DNA of 64,000 nucleotides from Natronogracilivirga saccharolytica (GCF_017921895.1 NZ_JAFIDN010000006.1:124001-188000); one strand, 5' to 3'; counted from the stretch's first letter, positions 1 to 9,700 are shown. The notes: generated by a model from the sequence alone, not told the origin. A program made the numbers and translations.

Positions 1-880
1 AAAGTGAAAAAACGGCATTGGGGCCGCACTCGGCTTCTCCATTGATCATACGTGTGCAATGGACACCAAGAAAGGGGAACCGCTCATCCGGAAGGGGATA
101 AATCAGATTGCGGACAAGGTGCTGTTTCCCGGATTTGATTTTGTAGTATTCGCCCCGGAAAGGTATGATTCTTGCCCCGGGATCCTGTCCCGCCATAAGG
201 GCGATCCGATCGGACTGAAGGCCGGCACAATTAATCAGAAACCGGGCATTCAGATCACTTTCACCACCACCGGGATGATTGACGGAACGCAGTTTCAGGC
301 GAAGCCCGTCATGTTGTACAGCAACATCCGAAACTTCCTTTTCCAGATAAATACTTCCTCCATTCTGTCGAATCAATTCGGCCAGTTTTTGACATATTAG
401 GCTGAAGTCGGTGATGCCTGCAGATCCCACCCTGATGGCAGCTGCTCCGCTGCAACCCGGCTCCAACGAACGCAGCCTGCGCGCATCCAGCAGTTCAATA
501 TCTTCAATTTTGTTTTCTTTGCCGCGTTCATACAGCTTATGAAGCTGATCAGTCTGAGACTTGCGGGTGGCAACTATGACCTTGCCGCACATCTCAAAGG
601 GGAGGTTGTGCTTTCTGCAGAAGGCCACCAGCCGGTTCTTTCCGTCACGGCACCAGGAAGCTCTCTTTGAATCCGGACGGTAATAAATGCCTGAATGAAT
701 GACACCGGAATTATGTCCGGTCTGATGTGCGGCCGGACCTGCTGCTTTGTCCACTACCGCAACATGGTCACAGAGTTTGTTATCAAGCAGATGCCAGGCT
801 GTGGCCAGGCCCACGATACCGGCTCCTACGATAACTGGGCCATCCACCACAATTTCATTGTTTGAACCGGTCTTGTGCAC
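1..880 (-). CDS. lhgO: L-2-hydroxyglutarate oxidase/dehydrogenase (LhgO-like), 3' part outside window
   Basis: FAD-dependent oxidoreductase of the DAO family that oxidises L-2-hydroxyglutarate to 2-oxoglutarate. The reading frame runs from a GTG at 880 off the left edge; an in-frame TGA directly upstream of that GTG bounds the start, and a second GTG at 850 is an alternative. About 293 residues are visible. The Rossmann dinucleotide motif VIVGAGIVGLATAW lies near residues 16-29, followed by HQTGHNSGVIHSGIYY, the signature of this family, and later GEYYKI. It begins 31 nt downstream of the ppiD-like gene on the same strand, so co-transcription is possible. The family call is firm; the exact start is not. 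Confidence 0.85.
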   Translation of the reverse strand, partial: MHKTGSNNEIVVDGPVIVGAGIVGLATAWHLLDNKLCDHVAVVDKAAGPAAHQTGHNSGVIHSGIYYRPDSKRASWCRDGKNRLVAFCRKHNLPFEMCGKVIVATRKSQTDQLHKLYERGKENKIEDIELLDARRLRSLEPGCSGAAAIRVGSAGITDFSLICQKLAELIRQNGGSIYLEKEVSDVAVQHDGLRLKLRSVNHPGGGESDLNARFLINCAGLQSDRIALMAGQDPGARIIPFRGEYYKIKSGKQHLVRNLIYPLPDERFPFLGVHCTRMINGEAECGPNAVFSL

Positions 881-911
881 TCACAATCGGATTATTCTTC
901 CGTGAACGGGA

Positions 912-3014
912 TTACATTGGCCCGGCCGGAGCCTGAGGCTGCGCCATCCGCTGTTGCGTTCTGAAATCACGGATGTCCGCATCGTGCTTGATGCGCTCAG
1001 TCCACACATCTCCGAAAGCAGTATTTTTTCTCTGCTGCAGCTCTTCGCGAATCTGACGGCGCTCTGCTGTTGTCATATCACCCGGATCGGCCATTCTTCT
1101 ACTGTCAACAGTTAGCACAAAAACGGCATTGTTGCCGGCTATAGCCGATGACAGCTGCCCTTCAGGCACTGAAAATGCAGCTCCGACCACTTTTGGTTCA
1201 CGACCGGCTCCCGGCACCGTTGCCGAGCTAAGGCGCACCCGCTCAGCTTCCTGAATCGTTTTATCCTGCTGTGCGGCCAGTTCGTCCAGACTCATGCCCT
1301 CCTGCAGCATTTCATTTACTCTTTGGGTCAGAATTTCTTTGCGCTTCTGATCCCGTACAAGTGATTCAACCTGTGACCGTACTTCGTCAAGCGGACGCGT
1401 ACCTTCCGGAATAACTTCATCAACGCGGAAAATCAGAAATCTGTCTTCGGTTTCGATCACATCAGAGATATCACCCCGTCTCATGGTTGCCAGTTCATTA
1501 AGGATCATCCGGCTTTGGCCCAGTCCGGAAATAAATGGATTGCCTTCCGTTGCCACGGCTTCATTCACTTCATAGCCGCTTCTTTCGGCTTCCTCCCTGA
1601 ACCCGTCAGCTTCAGCGAAGTACTGAAAGTCTTCGGCGTCATTGGCAAGCATTTGTACTGTTTCAAACGGGTCTGCCTCGATATCCTGACTCAGATCCGC
1701 AAAACGGATATCCCTGTTGGTCCGGTCGACAACCATGTAAATAAAAATGCCGTCCTCATCCTCCATCGGATCAAGCAACGTTCCGGGCGAGGCATTGAAA
1801 ATTGCGTTTGCACGTGCTTCCGGCTTGTCATCTCTGGTGATGTAGCCCATGTCACCGCCGTGCTCGGCTGAGCCGCTGTGAGTTGAGTAGTTTTCGGCAA
1901 GTCTGCTGAAGGATTCACCATCCCTGATCCGGTCTGTCAGGTCTGATGCAAGCTGCCGCCCCTCATCGTCAGCTGACAACCTGATTTGCCTGACTCTGGT
2001 ATATGTCTGATCTGCGGGGCGCTCTTCAAGGAGCCTGAGCATGTGTGCGCGGTTTCTGTAAATAAACGGCTCGGAAACCTCGTCAATATCCAGTTCGAAT
2101 GCCCGGAGGTGTTCACGTCTCACTTCAGAAGGCCTGAGAAAACTGTCATAGTAATCGGTTTCAGAATAATTCTGGGAAAGAAAGCTCTCGACATCCTCGG
2201 CTTCTCTGAAGGCATCCCTCATTTCTTCCATTGCCTGAAGTGTCCTGGCAGTATCCTCGGCAGTGGGGGAAATATCAAAACTTACATAGGAAAATTGCCA
2301 GGATTTGCTGCGCTGGAACCGGTGTTCATTATTCCGGTAAAACGATCGTATTTCGGAATCGCTGACTTCAATTTCATCTCTGCTGACATCGGAAAATGGA
2401 AACCGGACATATCTGAAGTCGGCCCGGCTGTTCTGCCCCTTGTAGTGCTGCTGAATTTCAAAATCACTTACTCTCAATGATGCTTCCAGATACTGATTCA
2501 GTTTTTGCTGGCGGCGCTGTTCGCGCAGCTGCTGTTCGATCATAATCCAGATTTCACGATTTTCAGGAGCTTCGATGGCATTTTGAAGTGCGGCCCGGTC
2601 AAGTGTTCCGTCTTCACGGGTGAACTGCTGACGGATGAACGGGTCCGGATTGTCACCGGTCACCATTTCAATGAGTTCGGAATCCGTTACGGCTATGCCC
2701 ATATCGTGCATTTTCTGCTTGAGGATTTTGTCGACAACCAATTCATCCCAGGCCATTTCTTCATACTGTGCCCGGACCTCGCTGTCAGGGCTGGCTCCCG
2801 TCCGCTCTCTGTGCTGCTCTGTGTACAGATTTACCCTCTGATTGAATTCTGCCCATGAAATGGGCTCTTTGTTGACTTCACCCATATTTTGCGGGCCTGC
2901 CATCATGGCATCAAATACCTGCGTATCTGCAAGAACCCAAAGCAGTCCGAATGACAAGATGAGGATCCAGATGATGTATTTGGTTCCTCCTCTCAGTTTT
3001 TGCATCAAACCCAT
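912..3014 (-). CDS. ppiD: PpiD/SurA-type membrane-anchored peptidyl-prolyl isomerase
   Basis: Periplasmic folding chaperone anchored in the inner membrane. The 700-residue protein has one N-terminal membrane helix (about residues 12-30), a SurA-like N-terminal chaperone domain (about 35-200), and a parvulin rotamase domain (about 335-435) with the typical FSRLAENYSTHSGSAEHGGDMG run. A weaker second rotamase-like stretch lies near 500-590, and the tail is rich in Pro, Gln and Ala. Length and order match PpiD of Bacteroidota, which are longer than the E. coli protein. It lies 167 nt downstream of mlaD, and a good promoter-like site in that gap suggests its own transcription. It probably assists the folding of outer-membrane and T9SS proteins; that role is inferred from the family. 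Confidence 0.88.
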   Translation of the reverse strand: MGLMQKLRGGTKYIIWILILSFGLLWVLADTQVFDAMMAGPQNMGEVNKEPISWAEFNQRVNLYTEQHRERTGASPDSEVRAQYEEMAWDELVVDKILKQKMHDMGIAVTDSELIEMVTGDNPDPFIRQQFTREDGTLDRAALQNAIEAPENREIWIMIEQQLREQRRQQKLNQYLEASLRVSDFEIQQHYKGQNSRADFRYVRFPFSDVSRDEIEVSDSEIRSFYRNNEHRFQRSKSWQFSYVSFDISPTAEDTARTLQAMEEMRDAFREAEDVESFLSQNYSETDYYDSFLRPSEVRREHLRAFELDIDEVSEPFIYRNRAHMLRLLEERPADQTYTRVRQIRLSADDEGRQLASDLTDRIRDGESFSRLAENYSTHSGSAEHGGDMGYITRDDKPEARANAIFNASPGTLLDPMEDEDGIFIYMVVDRTNRDIRFADLSQDIEADPFETVQMLANDAEDFQYFAEADGFREEAERSGYEVNEAVATEGNPFISGLGQSRMILNELATMRRGDISDVIETEDRFLIFRVDEVIPEGTRPLDEVRSQVESLVRDQKRKEILTQRVNEMLQEGMSLDELAAQQDKTIQEAERVRLSSATVPGAGREPKVVGAAFSVPEGQLSSAIAGNNAVFVLTVDSRRMADPGDMTTAERRQIREELQQRKNTAFGDVWTERIKHDADIRDFRTQQRMAQPQAPAGPM

Positions 3015-3081
3015 AACTTACCTCTGAAACGTGAAATTGAAAGATGATTTCGGCAGAATAATCTGACCATATAATAGCTTG

Positions 3082-3112
3082 AAAATATACGGGAATTACC
3101 GCGATTTACAAA
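3082..3112 (-). promoter_or_regulatory. candidate Bacteroidota-type promoter for the ppiD-like gene
   Basis: On the minus strand TTTG (3109-3112) is followed after exactly 19 nt by TATATTTT (3082-3089). The primary sigma factor of Bacteroidota recognises TTTG near -33 and TAnnTTTG near -7, so only the last base deviates. Transcription would start about 60 nt before the start codon at 3014. Confidence 0.55.
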
Positions 3113-3181
3113 GTCATTAGGTATAACGTCTGCATTTGTTGTTTCTTGTGATTTTACCCCGGAATACGGGATTAAGCCCCG

Positions 3182-4114
3182 TTAAAATATGTCAATTAAC
3201 CTCATGTGTTTCAGGAAGTGATGAGGATCTTCCTCCATTTTCCTGGAGATGTTTTTGAGATTTATGGCCAGACTGTCAAGATTCTCATACAGTGACGGGT
3301 CCTGTATCAGCCTGCCGACCGTCCCGTCCCCGCTGTTAATATTCTGCATCATGGTGTTAAGTTCGGTGCTGACCCCTCCCAGTTCTTCCGAAATCAAGCC
3401 CAGCTCCTTGCTTGTTGTTTCCAGGTTGATGAGAATTTCATCCAGCTGGGTTTGCCGCCCATGACTCAGCGTATCGAGATTGGCCATGAACTTGCGCAGA
3501 CTGACAATGGACTGGTCCAGATCTTCGCTTCTGCGTTCCAGCAGCGTGTTGACCTGCTGTGAAGAGCTGTTAAGTGCCACCAGTGCCTGATTGATATTTT
3601 CACGGCCACCGTCTTTCAGAAGCTGATCCACTTCTTCCAGTACTTCGGCAAGACTTTCGGTCGACCGCGTCACTCCCGGGCGAATTTCATCAGCAAAATG
3701 TTCCAGTTCTTCAATTCCGGTCCTCTCATACACCCCTTCAATATATCCGCCGTCTTCAACCATTTCGGTTTCGCGGGAAAACTGAATCCGGATGCGTTTT
3801 CCGCCGATCAAATCGGATGATTCGATAAAAGCTTTGGATCCCACAGGCACACCTTCGGTATAGGACAGGTTCATAACCACCAGAACACTGTCGGGACCTT
3901 CGAGTCTTACCCGGTTTACCGATCCGATTTTAACACCCGACATATATACGGAACTTCCTGCACTGATTCCGTCCACACGTTCAAATGACGTATTCAACTG
4001 CAGGCTGGGTCTGAATATGGGGATATCCTGCATCAGACGGAATCCGATGATGGCTATCAGCATCGCGATGACGATCGTCAGACCAATTTTTATCTCGTTA
4101 TGAATCTTTTTCAA
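3182..4114 (-). CDS. mlaD: MlaD-family MCE protein (periplasmic phospholipid-binding subunit)
   Basis: Substrate-binding MCE protein of the Mla phospholipid transporter, which moves lipids between the outer and inner membranes. The 310-residue protein has an N-terminal membrane helix (about 10-28), one MCE domain (about 38-118, with SAGSSVYMSGVKIGSVNRV), and a long C-terminal alpha-helical part with heptad-like patterns (about 140-295). That part is longer than in proteobacterial MlaD but usual in Bacteroidota. It lies 18 nt downstream of the ATPase gene, forming mlaE-mlaF-mlaD. No mlaB or mlaC is seen nearby, as is common in this phylum. Confidence 0.88.
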   Translation of the reverse strand: MKKIHNEIKIGLTIVIAMLIAIIGFRLMQDIPIFRPSLQLNTSFERVDGISAGSSVYMSGVKIGSVNRVRLEGPDSVLVVMNLSYTEGVPVGSKAFIESSDLIGGKRIRIQFSRETEMVEDGGYIEGVYERTGIEELEHFADEIRPGVTRSTESLAEVLEEVDQLLKDGGRENINQALVALNSSSQQVNTLLERRSEDLDQSIVSLRKFMANLDTLSHGRQTQLDEILINLETTSKELGLISEELGGVSTELNTMMQNINSGDGTVGRLIQDPSLYENLDSLAINLKNISRKMEEDPHHFLKHMRLIDIF

Positions 4115-4132
4115 TGTATGCTCCGGTAACTT

Positions 4133-4867
4133 TTAAATAGAATATTCGCTTGCCTTAATAAACTGGTTGAGGGACTTGTGGCTGCTGTTCCGCAACTCAT
4201 CCAGCGTGCCGTACCAGCTCAGTTTCTGCTCATCCAGAAATGCCACCTTGTCAGCTACCCGCAGCACGCTGTGCATATCATGGCTGATAACAATGGATGT
4301 AATGTCGAGGGATTCGGCCATATTGATGATTAGATCATTTATTTCATCGGATGTCTGGGGGTCAAGTCCGGAAGTGGGTTCATCATACAGAAGATAATCG
4401 GGTTTGAGGACAATTGCGCGTGCAAGTCCAACCCGCTTCCTCATTCCTCCGGACAGCTCAGCGGGGGATTTGTTTCCGATTTTGCTCAGGTGAACCATTT
4501 CAAGTGATTCCAATACACGTTTTTCTATCTCATTGTCATCCAGATCTGTAAAGAAGCGAAGCGGAAACGCCACATTTTCAAATGCTGAAATCGAATCGAA
4601 CAACGCCGCACCCTGGAACAGAACGCCGAAACGCTGACGCAGTTTTCTGAGCCGGGCATATCTCATGTGAAAAACATTGACACCGTCGATCAACACAGCG
4701 CCGGAATCCGGGTAAAGCAGCACATTCAGATGCTTCATGAGCACGGACTTACCGGAACCGGACTTTCCAATGATCGCCAGCGTCTCTCCGTCTTCTATGG
4801 TAAGGCTCACATCCTCCCAGATCAGATTGTTTCCGAAGCTTTTGGTTAGATTTTTAATTTCTATCAT
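4133..4867 (-). CDS. mlaF: MlaF-family ABC transporter ATPase
   Basis: Cytoplasmic ATPase subunit that powers the Mla phospholipid transporter. In its 244 residues the Walker A is IGKSGSGKS (about 34-42), the Q-loop is FGVLFQGAALFDS, the ABC signature is LSGGMRKRVGLARA, the Walker B is YLLYDEPTSGLDP, and the switch histidine lies in VISHDMHSV. The DEPTSGLDPQTSD and GAALFDS stretches are typical of MlaF rather than of other ABC ATPases. It sits between the permease and MCE genes in one operon (55 nt and 18 nt gaps). Confidence 0.9.
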   Translation of the reverse strand: MIEIKNLTKSFGNNLIWEDVSLTIEDGETLAIIGKSGSGKSVLMKHLNVLLYPDSGAVLIDGVNVFHMRYARLRKLRQRFGVLFQGAALFDSISAFENVAFPLRFFTDLDDNEIEKRVLESLEMVHLSKIGNKSPAELSGGMRKRVGLARAIVLKPDYLLYDEPTSGLDPQTSDEINDLIINMAESLDITSIVISHDMHSVLRVADKVAFLDEQKLSWYGTLDELRNSSHKSLNQFIKASEYSI

Positions 4868-4922
4868 GGTAACAGATCAAACGTAAACTTATGGCGCGTA
4901 GCGTGTATAAAAGCTGTAAGTA

Positions 4923-5660
4923 TTACAATAGCACAAAGGCGAGCACAAAATCGGCTATAAGTATGTAAATACAGCTCAAAACTGCGGCCTGGGTTGTTGC
5001 CTTCCCTACTCCTTCTGCACCTCCAGTGGCAAAATAGCCTTTAAAGCAGGAAATCGAGGTAATTATATATCCGAATACAAAAGATTTTATGATCCCGAAG
5101 CTGACATCCGCGGGTGAAAAGACCTGCCTTGCCCCGGTCATAAAATCGGCCACCGGCACTGTTCCTGTCATAATGCCTGCCAGCAGACCTCCTGTCATTC
5201 CGGCCACTGATGCCGCCACGTAAATCACCGGAAACATGAACACCCCGGCAAGCACCCTCGGCATGACCAGAAATGTCACAGAATTAAAACCCATGGACTC
5301 CAGGGCATCGATCTGCTCGCTTACGGCCATGGTGCCGAGTTCGGTTGCAATCCGTGCACCCACGCGTCCGGCAAGTACCAGAGCACTTATCACCGCCGCC
5401 AGTTCGATCAGGAGAGACTGGGAGACGATGGACCCGATTGTAGCCGGCGGTATGAATCCGGCCACGAGCTGATAGGAAGTCTGTATCGTCATTACCGCAC
5501 CGGTAAAAAATCCTGCCAGCATGATAATCGGAAGCGAATCATAGCCGGTTTTGATCATCTCGGAAATCAGGTTCTTCCAGTACATGCCGAATTCCGTCGA
5601 CGACCTGATAGCCTCGTAGATCAATCTGCAATAGCGCCCTACATCAACAAATAATTGCAT
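4923..5660 (-). CDS. mlaE: MlaE-family ABC transporter permease
   Basis: Inner-membrane permease of the Mla phospholipid transporter. From the ATG at 5660 the protein has 245 residues, close to the usual family length, and starts MQLFVDVGRY. An in-frame ATG at 5783 would add 41 residues unlike the family and collide with the divergent porQ start, so I prefer 5660. About five or six membrane helices are visible, with the MlaE hallmark LAAVISALVLAGRVGARIA followed by MAVSEQIDALESMG. It is the first gene of mlaE-mlaF-mlaD and lies head to head with porQ across about 122 nt. Confidence 0.86.
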   Translation of the reverse strand: MQLFVDVGRYCRLIYEAIRSSTEFGMYWKNLISEMIKTGYDSLPIIMLAGFFTGAVMTIQTSYQLVAGFIPPATIGSIVSQSLLIELAAVISALVLAGRVGARIATELGTMAVSEQIDALESMGFNSVTFLVMPRVLAGVFMFPVIYVAASVAGMTGGLLAGIMTGTVPVADFMTGARQVFSPADVSFGIIKSFVFGYIITSISCFKGYFATGGAEGVGKATTQAAVLSCIYILIADFVLAFVLL

Positions 5661-5782
5661 GAAACAGCCGTTTACTTGATTATATCTTAAAGAGTAAATA
5701 TAACGCCCGCCACAGAATTTTCTATAAAAGTTCTGCGCTTTCTCATATTTTCCTGTAACCTTCAGAAAAACATCCTGACACA

Positions 5783-6793
5783 TTGAAACCCTACCTTCCG
5801 GATTTGAAGCACAAGGCCTGCACTATCCTCCTGATACTGTTCCTGTTGACCGGACTCAGCCCCGGGTCTTACGGCCAGAGCAGCAACGAAACGGTGTTCG
5901 GTTTTCTGAATGTTCCCGGCTCTGCCCGCACAGCTGCTCTCGGAGGCGAACATGTTTCTCTTAACAGTGGAGGAACAGCGATGTTTACAACCAACCCGGC
6001 GTATGTCAGTGGTGTCAATCACAAAGAGTTCAGTGCTTCCTATCTGAATCATCTCGCTGATATTTACATGGCCAATGCCCACTTTTCCTGGCATATCAAT
6101 GAAATCGGCACTTTTTCAACCGGAATCCGGCTCCTGAACTACGGAAACATTACACGGGTTGACAGTGACGGTATTGAGGACGGTTCTTTTGGCTCATACG
6201 ACTTTTCCTGGAGTGCTGCCTTTTCCCGCACCATTTTTGGCAATCTGCAAGGCGGCGCCGGCACGCGCATCATTACCAGCAGCTATGACACCTATCAGTC
6301 CACCGCCATAGCACTTTTTGGCGGGCTCTATTACACCTTTAATGATGATCTCACACATCTGGGAGTTTCATTCCGCAACCTCGGCTCCCAGCTTACACTG
6401 TTTGATGAAACCAGGGAAAAGCTTCCGTTTGATCTCTCTGCAGGCGTTACTCACCGCCTGATGCACCTGCCGCTGCGTTTTAACCTGACCCTCCATTCAC
6501 TGAACCGGTGGGACCTGCCCGTCTTCGACGATGAAGAGGACCCGGGCATTTCCGAGAACCTGCTGCGAAGGATGCGTTTTGGAACCGAAATCCTGTTTTC
6601 CGATAATTTTCATCTGCGCCTCGGCTATGACCACCTGAAAAATCAGGAACTGAAGGGTGACCGGCGTATTGACTTGTCCGGCAGCGGCATCGGTCTGGGA
6701 ATTGAAATCCGGGATATCTCCATTGACCTCAGCCGAACTTCTTTCAGTGAGACCGGCGGACTGTTTCAGCTCAGCCTTGCCACACAGTTCTGA
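5783..6793 (+). CDS. porQ: type IX secretion system protein PorQ
   Basis: Outer-membrane beta-barrel component of the type IX secretion system, of the PorV/PorQ group. The 336-residue protein has a signal peptide (about 1-32, ending GSYGQ), then VFGFLNVPGSARTAALGG, the conserved PorQ start, and an NPAYV motif. The rest is alternating aromatic and polar beta strands. The only plausible starts are TTG codons: TTG at 5783, or TTG at 5807, which would give a shorter signal peptide. No ATG precedes the mature region. PorQ takes part in anchoring or processing T9SS cargo at the cell surface; two likely cargo proteins lie at 44.8-50.4 kb and porX at 21-22.5 kb. Confidence 0.82.
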   Translation: MKPYLPDLKHKACTILLILFLLTGLSPGSYGQSSNETVFGFLNVPGSARTAALGGEHVSLNSGGTAMFTTNPAYVSGVNHKEFSASYLNHLADIYMANAHFSWHINEIGTFSTGIRLLNYGNITRVDSDGIEDGSFGSYDFSWSAAFSRTIFGNLQGGAGTRIITSSYDTYQSTAIALFGGLYYTFNDDLTHLGVSFRNLGSQLTLFDETREKLPFDLSAGVTHRLMHLPLRFNLTLHSLNRWDLPVFDDEEDPGISENLLRRMRFGTEILFSDNFHLRLGYDHLKNQELKGDRRIDLSGSGIGLGIEIRDISIDLSRTSFSETGGLFQLSLATQF

Positions 6794-6914
6794 CATTCCT
6801 GATACTCCGTACAACAGGCAAACACAGTTCTCAGGGTTTTTCCCTATATTTACAGCCTGTTAAAAAGCACTTTTCGCACTGCTTTACTGCCATCACCCTG
6901 ATAAGTACTTGCCA

Positions 6915-8096
6915 ATGATTCGATATTTAACTGCCGGAGAATCCCACGGACCTGAGCTGACCGGAATCATCGACGGGCTCCCTGCCGGTCTTCCGCTTTC
7001 TGAAGATGCCATATCCAGACAACTTTTCAGAAGACAACAGGGTTATGGCCGGGGCGGGAGAATGGCTTTCGAGCAAGACAAGGCTCAGATCGTTTCGGGG
7101 GTCCGCTTCGGAAAAACCATGGGTCACCCCGTCGCACTGAAAATGATCAACAGAGCTTATCACAAGGACAAAGACAACTGGCCCGTGGTTATGTCCTCAG
7201 TTCCCGTCAAAGACCAGATTGAAAAAATCACTTTGCCCAGGCCGGGACATGCCGATCTCGTCGGAGTGCAGAAGTTTCGTTTTGATGATATCCGCCCGGT
7301 AATAGAGCGTTCCAGTGCAAGGGAAACCGCTATGAGAGTTGCCTGCTGTGCCGCTGCCCGTGAGCTGCTCGGCTTTTTTGGCATACAGATCGGCGGTCAT
7401 ATCATACAAATCGGGGAGAGCGGATATGCCTCCTGGGAAGCCGTCAGGGATACAGCAGATCCGGTCATTTCCGAAGGTGGCAATGCGCTCTCCGAAACAG
7501 CCGACAAATCGGAGGTTCGTTGTATTGATTCCGGAATATCTGAGCAAATGGTCGCTGAAATCAAAAAACGCCGGAAAGATGGAAGTTCCCTTGGTGGTAT
7601 TTACGAGATTGTCGTTACGGGCCTTCCTGCCGGAATCGGAACGTACACGCAATGGGACCGCAAACTTGAGGGGCTTCTTTCGCAGGCTGTCATGAGCACC
7701 CAGGCAATGAAAGGTGTGGAAGTCGGAATCGGATTTGAAGCCGGTAAGCGCCACGGCCGCAACGTACATGATGAAATTACCTGGGAAGATGACCAATACG
7801 GCCGCAGGACCAATCGTGCCGGAGGACTCGAGGGCGGCATTACCACGGGTCAGCCGCTGATTATCCGCGGTGTCATGAAACCCATCCCCACCATGCTCAA
7901 ACCATTGCAGACCGTGGATATTGTTTCGAAAGAGTCTCGTGAAACACGTTATGAGCGTTCGGATGTCTGTGCCCTGCCGCGGGCGCTGGTCGTTGTAGAA
8001 AATGTTATTGCCCCGGTACTTGCCAACGCTTTCCTGGAAAAATACGGCGGTGACTCCGTCGGGGAAATATCTGAAAGGTACCCGGCCCGCAACTGA
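6915..8096 (+). CDS. aroC: chorismate synthase
   Basis: Last step of the shikimate pathway: converts 5-enolpyruvylshikimate-3-phosphate to chorismate using reduced FMN. The protein starts MIRYLTAGESHGPELTGIIDGLP, the classical AroC N-terminus, so I chose ATG 6915 over the in-frame TTG at 6909. Other signatures are RSSARETAMRVA (about 136-147), GRRTNRAGGLEGG and DVCALPRALVVVENV near the C-terminus. At 393 residues it is a full-length long-form enzyme. It stands alone, with no other aro genes near, and is followed after 69 nt by a TPR gene. Confidence 0.95.
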   Translation: MIRYLTAGESHGPELTGIIDGLPAGLPLSEDAISRQLFRRQQGYGRGGRMAFEQDKAQIVSGVRFGKTMGHPVALKMINRAYHKDKDNWPVVMSSVPVKDQIEKITLPRPGHADLVGVQKFRFDDIRPVIERSSARETAMRVACCAAARELLGFFGIQIGGHIIQIGESGYASWEAVRDTADPVISEGGNALSETADKSEVRCIDSGISEQMVAEIKKRRKDGSSLGGIYEIVVTGLPAGIGTYTQWDRKLEGLLSQAVMSTQAMKGVEVGIGFEAGKRHGRNVHDEITWEDDQYGRRTNRAGGLEGGITTGQPLIIRGVMKPIPTMLKPLQTVDIVSKESRETRYERSDVCALPRALVVVENVIAPVLANAFLEKYGGDSVGEISERYPARN

Positions 8097-8165
8097 AAAG
8101 TATTCAATTGCATTATCAGAAATGAGTCCGGACTATCGTTAGTTTGATAATTAAATCGTTGCGAA

Positions 8166-8489
8166 ATGAATCAATCCAGAATGCAAAAGCTGGTGGGTTT
8201 TCTGAAGGAAAATCCGCAGGACAGTTTTTCCAGGTTTGCCCTGGCGCTTGAACAGCTCAAAGCCGGAGATGTAAACAAGGCGAGGGAGCATTTTGAGTTC
8301 ATCCAACTCAACGACCCGGGATATGTCGGTGTTTATTACCACCTGGGCAAATTGTATCAGAACACCGGGAACCCTGAAAAAGCGATTAAAACATTTACCA
8401 ACGGCATTTCAGTGGCCCGCAATGCTCAAAACCACCATGCGGCAAGTGAACTGGAACAGGCACTTCAGGAAATTGAAACCGAAGAGTAA
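8166..8489 (+). CDS. small tetratricopeptide-repeat protein
   Basis: A 107-residue protein made of about two and a half TPR units: DSFSRFALALEQLKAGDVNKA, then YHLGKLYQNTGNPEKAIKTFTNGI, then a partial repeat. There is no signal peptide or membrane segment, so it is probably cytoplasmic and acts in protein contacts. It ends 8 nt before the LysM gene on the same strand, so the two are likely co-transcribed. Small TPR proteins like this are common in the phylum without a known job. Confidence 0.75.
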   Translation: MNQSRMQKLVGFLKENPQDSFSRFALALEQLKAGDVNKAREHFEFIQLNDPGYVGVYYHLGKLYQNTGNPEKAIKTFTNGISVARNAQNHHAASELEQALQEIETEE

Positions 8490-8497
8490 TCAAAACC

Positions 8498-9700
8498 ATG
8501 CGTTTAAGACTGATCTTCTTTTTAATACTGGTACTGGCAGCGGGATATACTTTTGCACAAAGCACGCACCATACCGTTCGGGCCGGTGAAACACTCTTCA
8601 GCATATCCCGCCAGTACGATGTCTCTGTACAGCAGCTCAGGGAGTGGAATGATCTATCCGACAACGTTATCCGGGTCGGACAACGCCTTGTTGTCAGCAC
8701 TGTTGACGACGAGGATCCGGCAGACACGCCGGCTGAAGATCGTGCGGCCAGCGAAGATGACGAAGAAGTTTCCAGTCACACGGTCAGAGCCGGGGAAACG
8801 CTTTTCCGGATTTCCCGGATGTATGATGTTTCGGTGGATGATCTGAAAAAATGGAATAATCTGGACTCCAACACAATCTCCATCGGACAGGAGCTTGTTA
8901 TACGCGCTGACGAACGCATGGATGAGCCCGATGAAACACCGGATGACGAAGCACTTGCATCAGATGATGAAGGCGCTGCGGAAACAGAAGATGATGAAGA
9001 AGCTGAAGAGACCCCGGCATATTATGAAGTGCGTCCGGGTGACACTATGTATGCCATTGCAACACGCCACAACCTGTCGGTTGATGAACTCAGGGAGATG
9101 AACAACCTGGATGATACGACCCTTCATGTGGGCCAGGAGTTGCGTATTCGCCGCGGACCTGCACCACCGCCTTCTGTTACGGCTGAATGGGATATGGAAA
9201 GCACTCCCCAGGGCAAGTTTGTCACTTATACCTTCTCCGAAGAGGATACCCTTGACCAGTTGCTTCAATATCATAACATGGACCAGAGTGAGTTCAGGGC
9301 TCTCAATCCCGGGCTTTCCCCTTCTGATATCCGCACCGGTGACGACATAACGCTCCTTCTTTCAGCAACTTCCCGGCAGAAAAACCCGTACCGTAAAGAT
9401 ATTTCCGGTGAGGAATCTGCAGAAATGAGAGTCACACGATATCCGGAAGAGAGACGCGGACAGACAACTACCAGCGGAGATCTTTATAACCCCAGCGCAC
9501 TGACAGCCGCACATCCCAGCCTTTCCCTTGGTTCCGTCGTCTTCGTGAAAAACCCTGAAACCGGCCGCGGTGTGTTTGTCCACATCAACGACCGGACACC
9601 TGAAAACCGGCTGCTGCTTTCTGACGCTGCTTTTCAGGCACTGGGCTACCATGACTCAACCCAATTGACAGCAAGAATTCATCAGGCTGATGATAATTAA
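8498..9700 (+). CDS. secreted protein with three LysM domains and an RlpA-like C-terminal domain
   Basis: Probable cell-wall protein. It has a signal peptide (about 1-21, ending YTFA), then three LysM peptidoglycan-binding domains (about 24-67, 91-134 and 174-217), each with the HTVRAGETLF or YYEVRPGDTMY start and the NxxxxIxxGQxLxI end. Between them are Asp/Glu-rich linkers. The last part (about 305-395, YNPSALTAAHPSLSLGSVVFV and VHINDR) resembles the double-psi beta-barrel of RlpA, but the usual catalytic His-Asp arrangement is only partly clear. Candidate septal or peptidoglycan-binding protein; enzymatic activity is uncertain. It follows the TPR gene by 8 nt. Confidence 0.82.
   Translation: MRLRLIFFLILVLAAGYTFAQSTHHTVRAGETLFSISRQYDVSVQQLREWNDLSDNVIRVGQRLVVSTVDDEDPADTPAEDRAASEDDEEVSSHTVRAGETLFRISRMYDVSVDDLKKWNNLDSNTISIGQELVIRADERMDEPDETPDDEALASDDEGAAETEDDEEAEETPAYYEVRPGDTMYAIATRHNLSVDELREMNNLDDTTLHVGQELRIRRGPAPPPSVTAEWDMESTPQGKFVTYTFSEEDTLDQLLQYHNMDQSEFRALNPGLSPSDIRTGDDITLLLSATSRQKNPYRKDISGEESAEMRVTRYPEERRGQTTTSGDLYNPSALTAAHPSLSLGSVVFVKNPETGRGVFVHINDRTPENRLLLSDAAFQALGYHDSTQLTARIHQADDN

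Noticed and set aside
912-3014. Long open frames opposite the ppiD-like gene (for example 1986-2480 on the plus strand)
   Set aside because: They mirror the codon pattern of the real gene and have no family features.
5661-5783. Extended mlaE start at 5783
   Set aside because: The extra 41 residues do not resemble the family, and the start would lie on that of the divergent porQ gene.
8125-8134. Palindrome AGTCCGGACT between aroC and the TPR gene
   Set aside because: Short, single, and without promoter or terminator features beside it.
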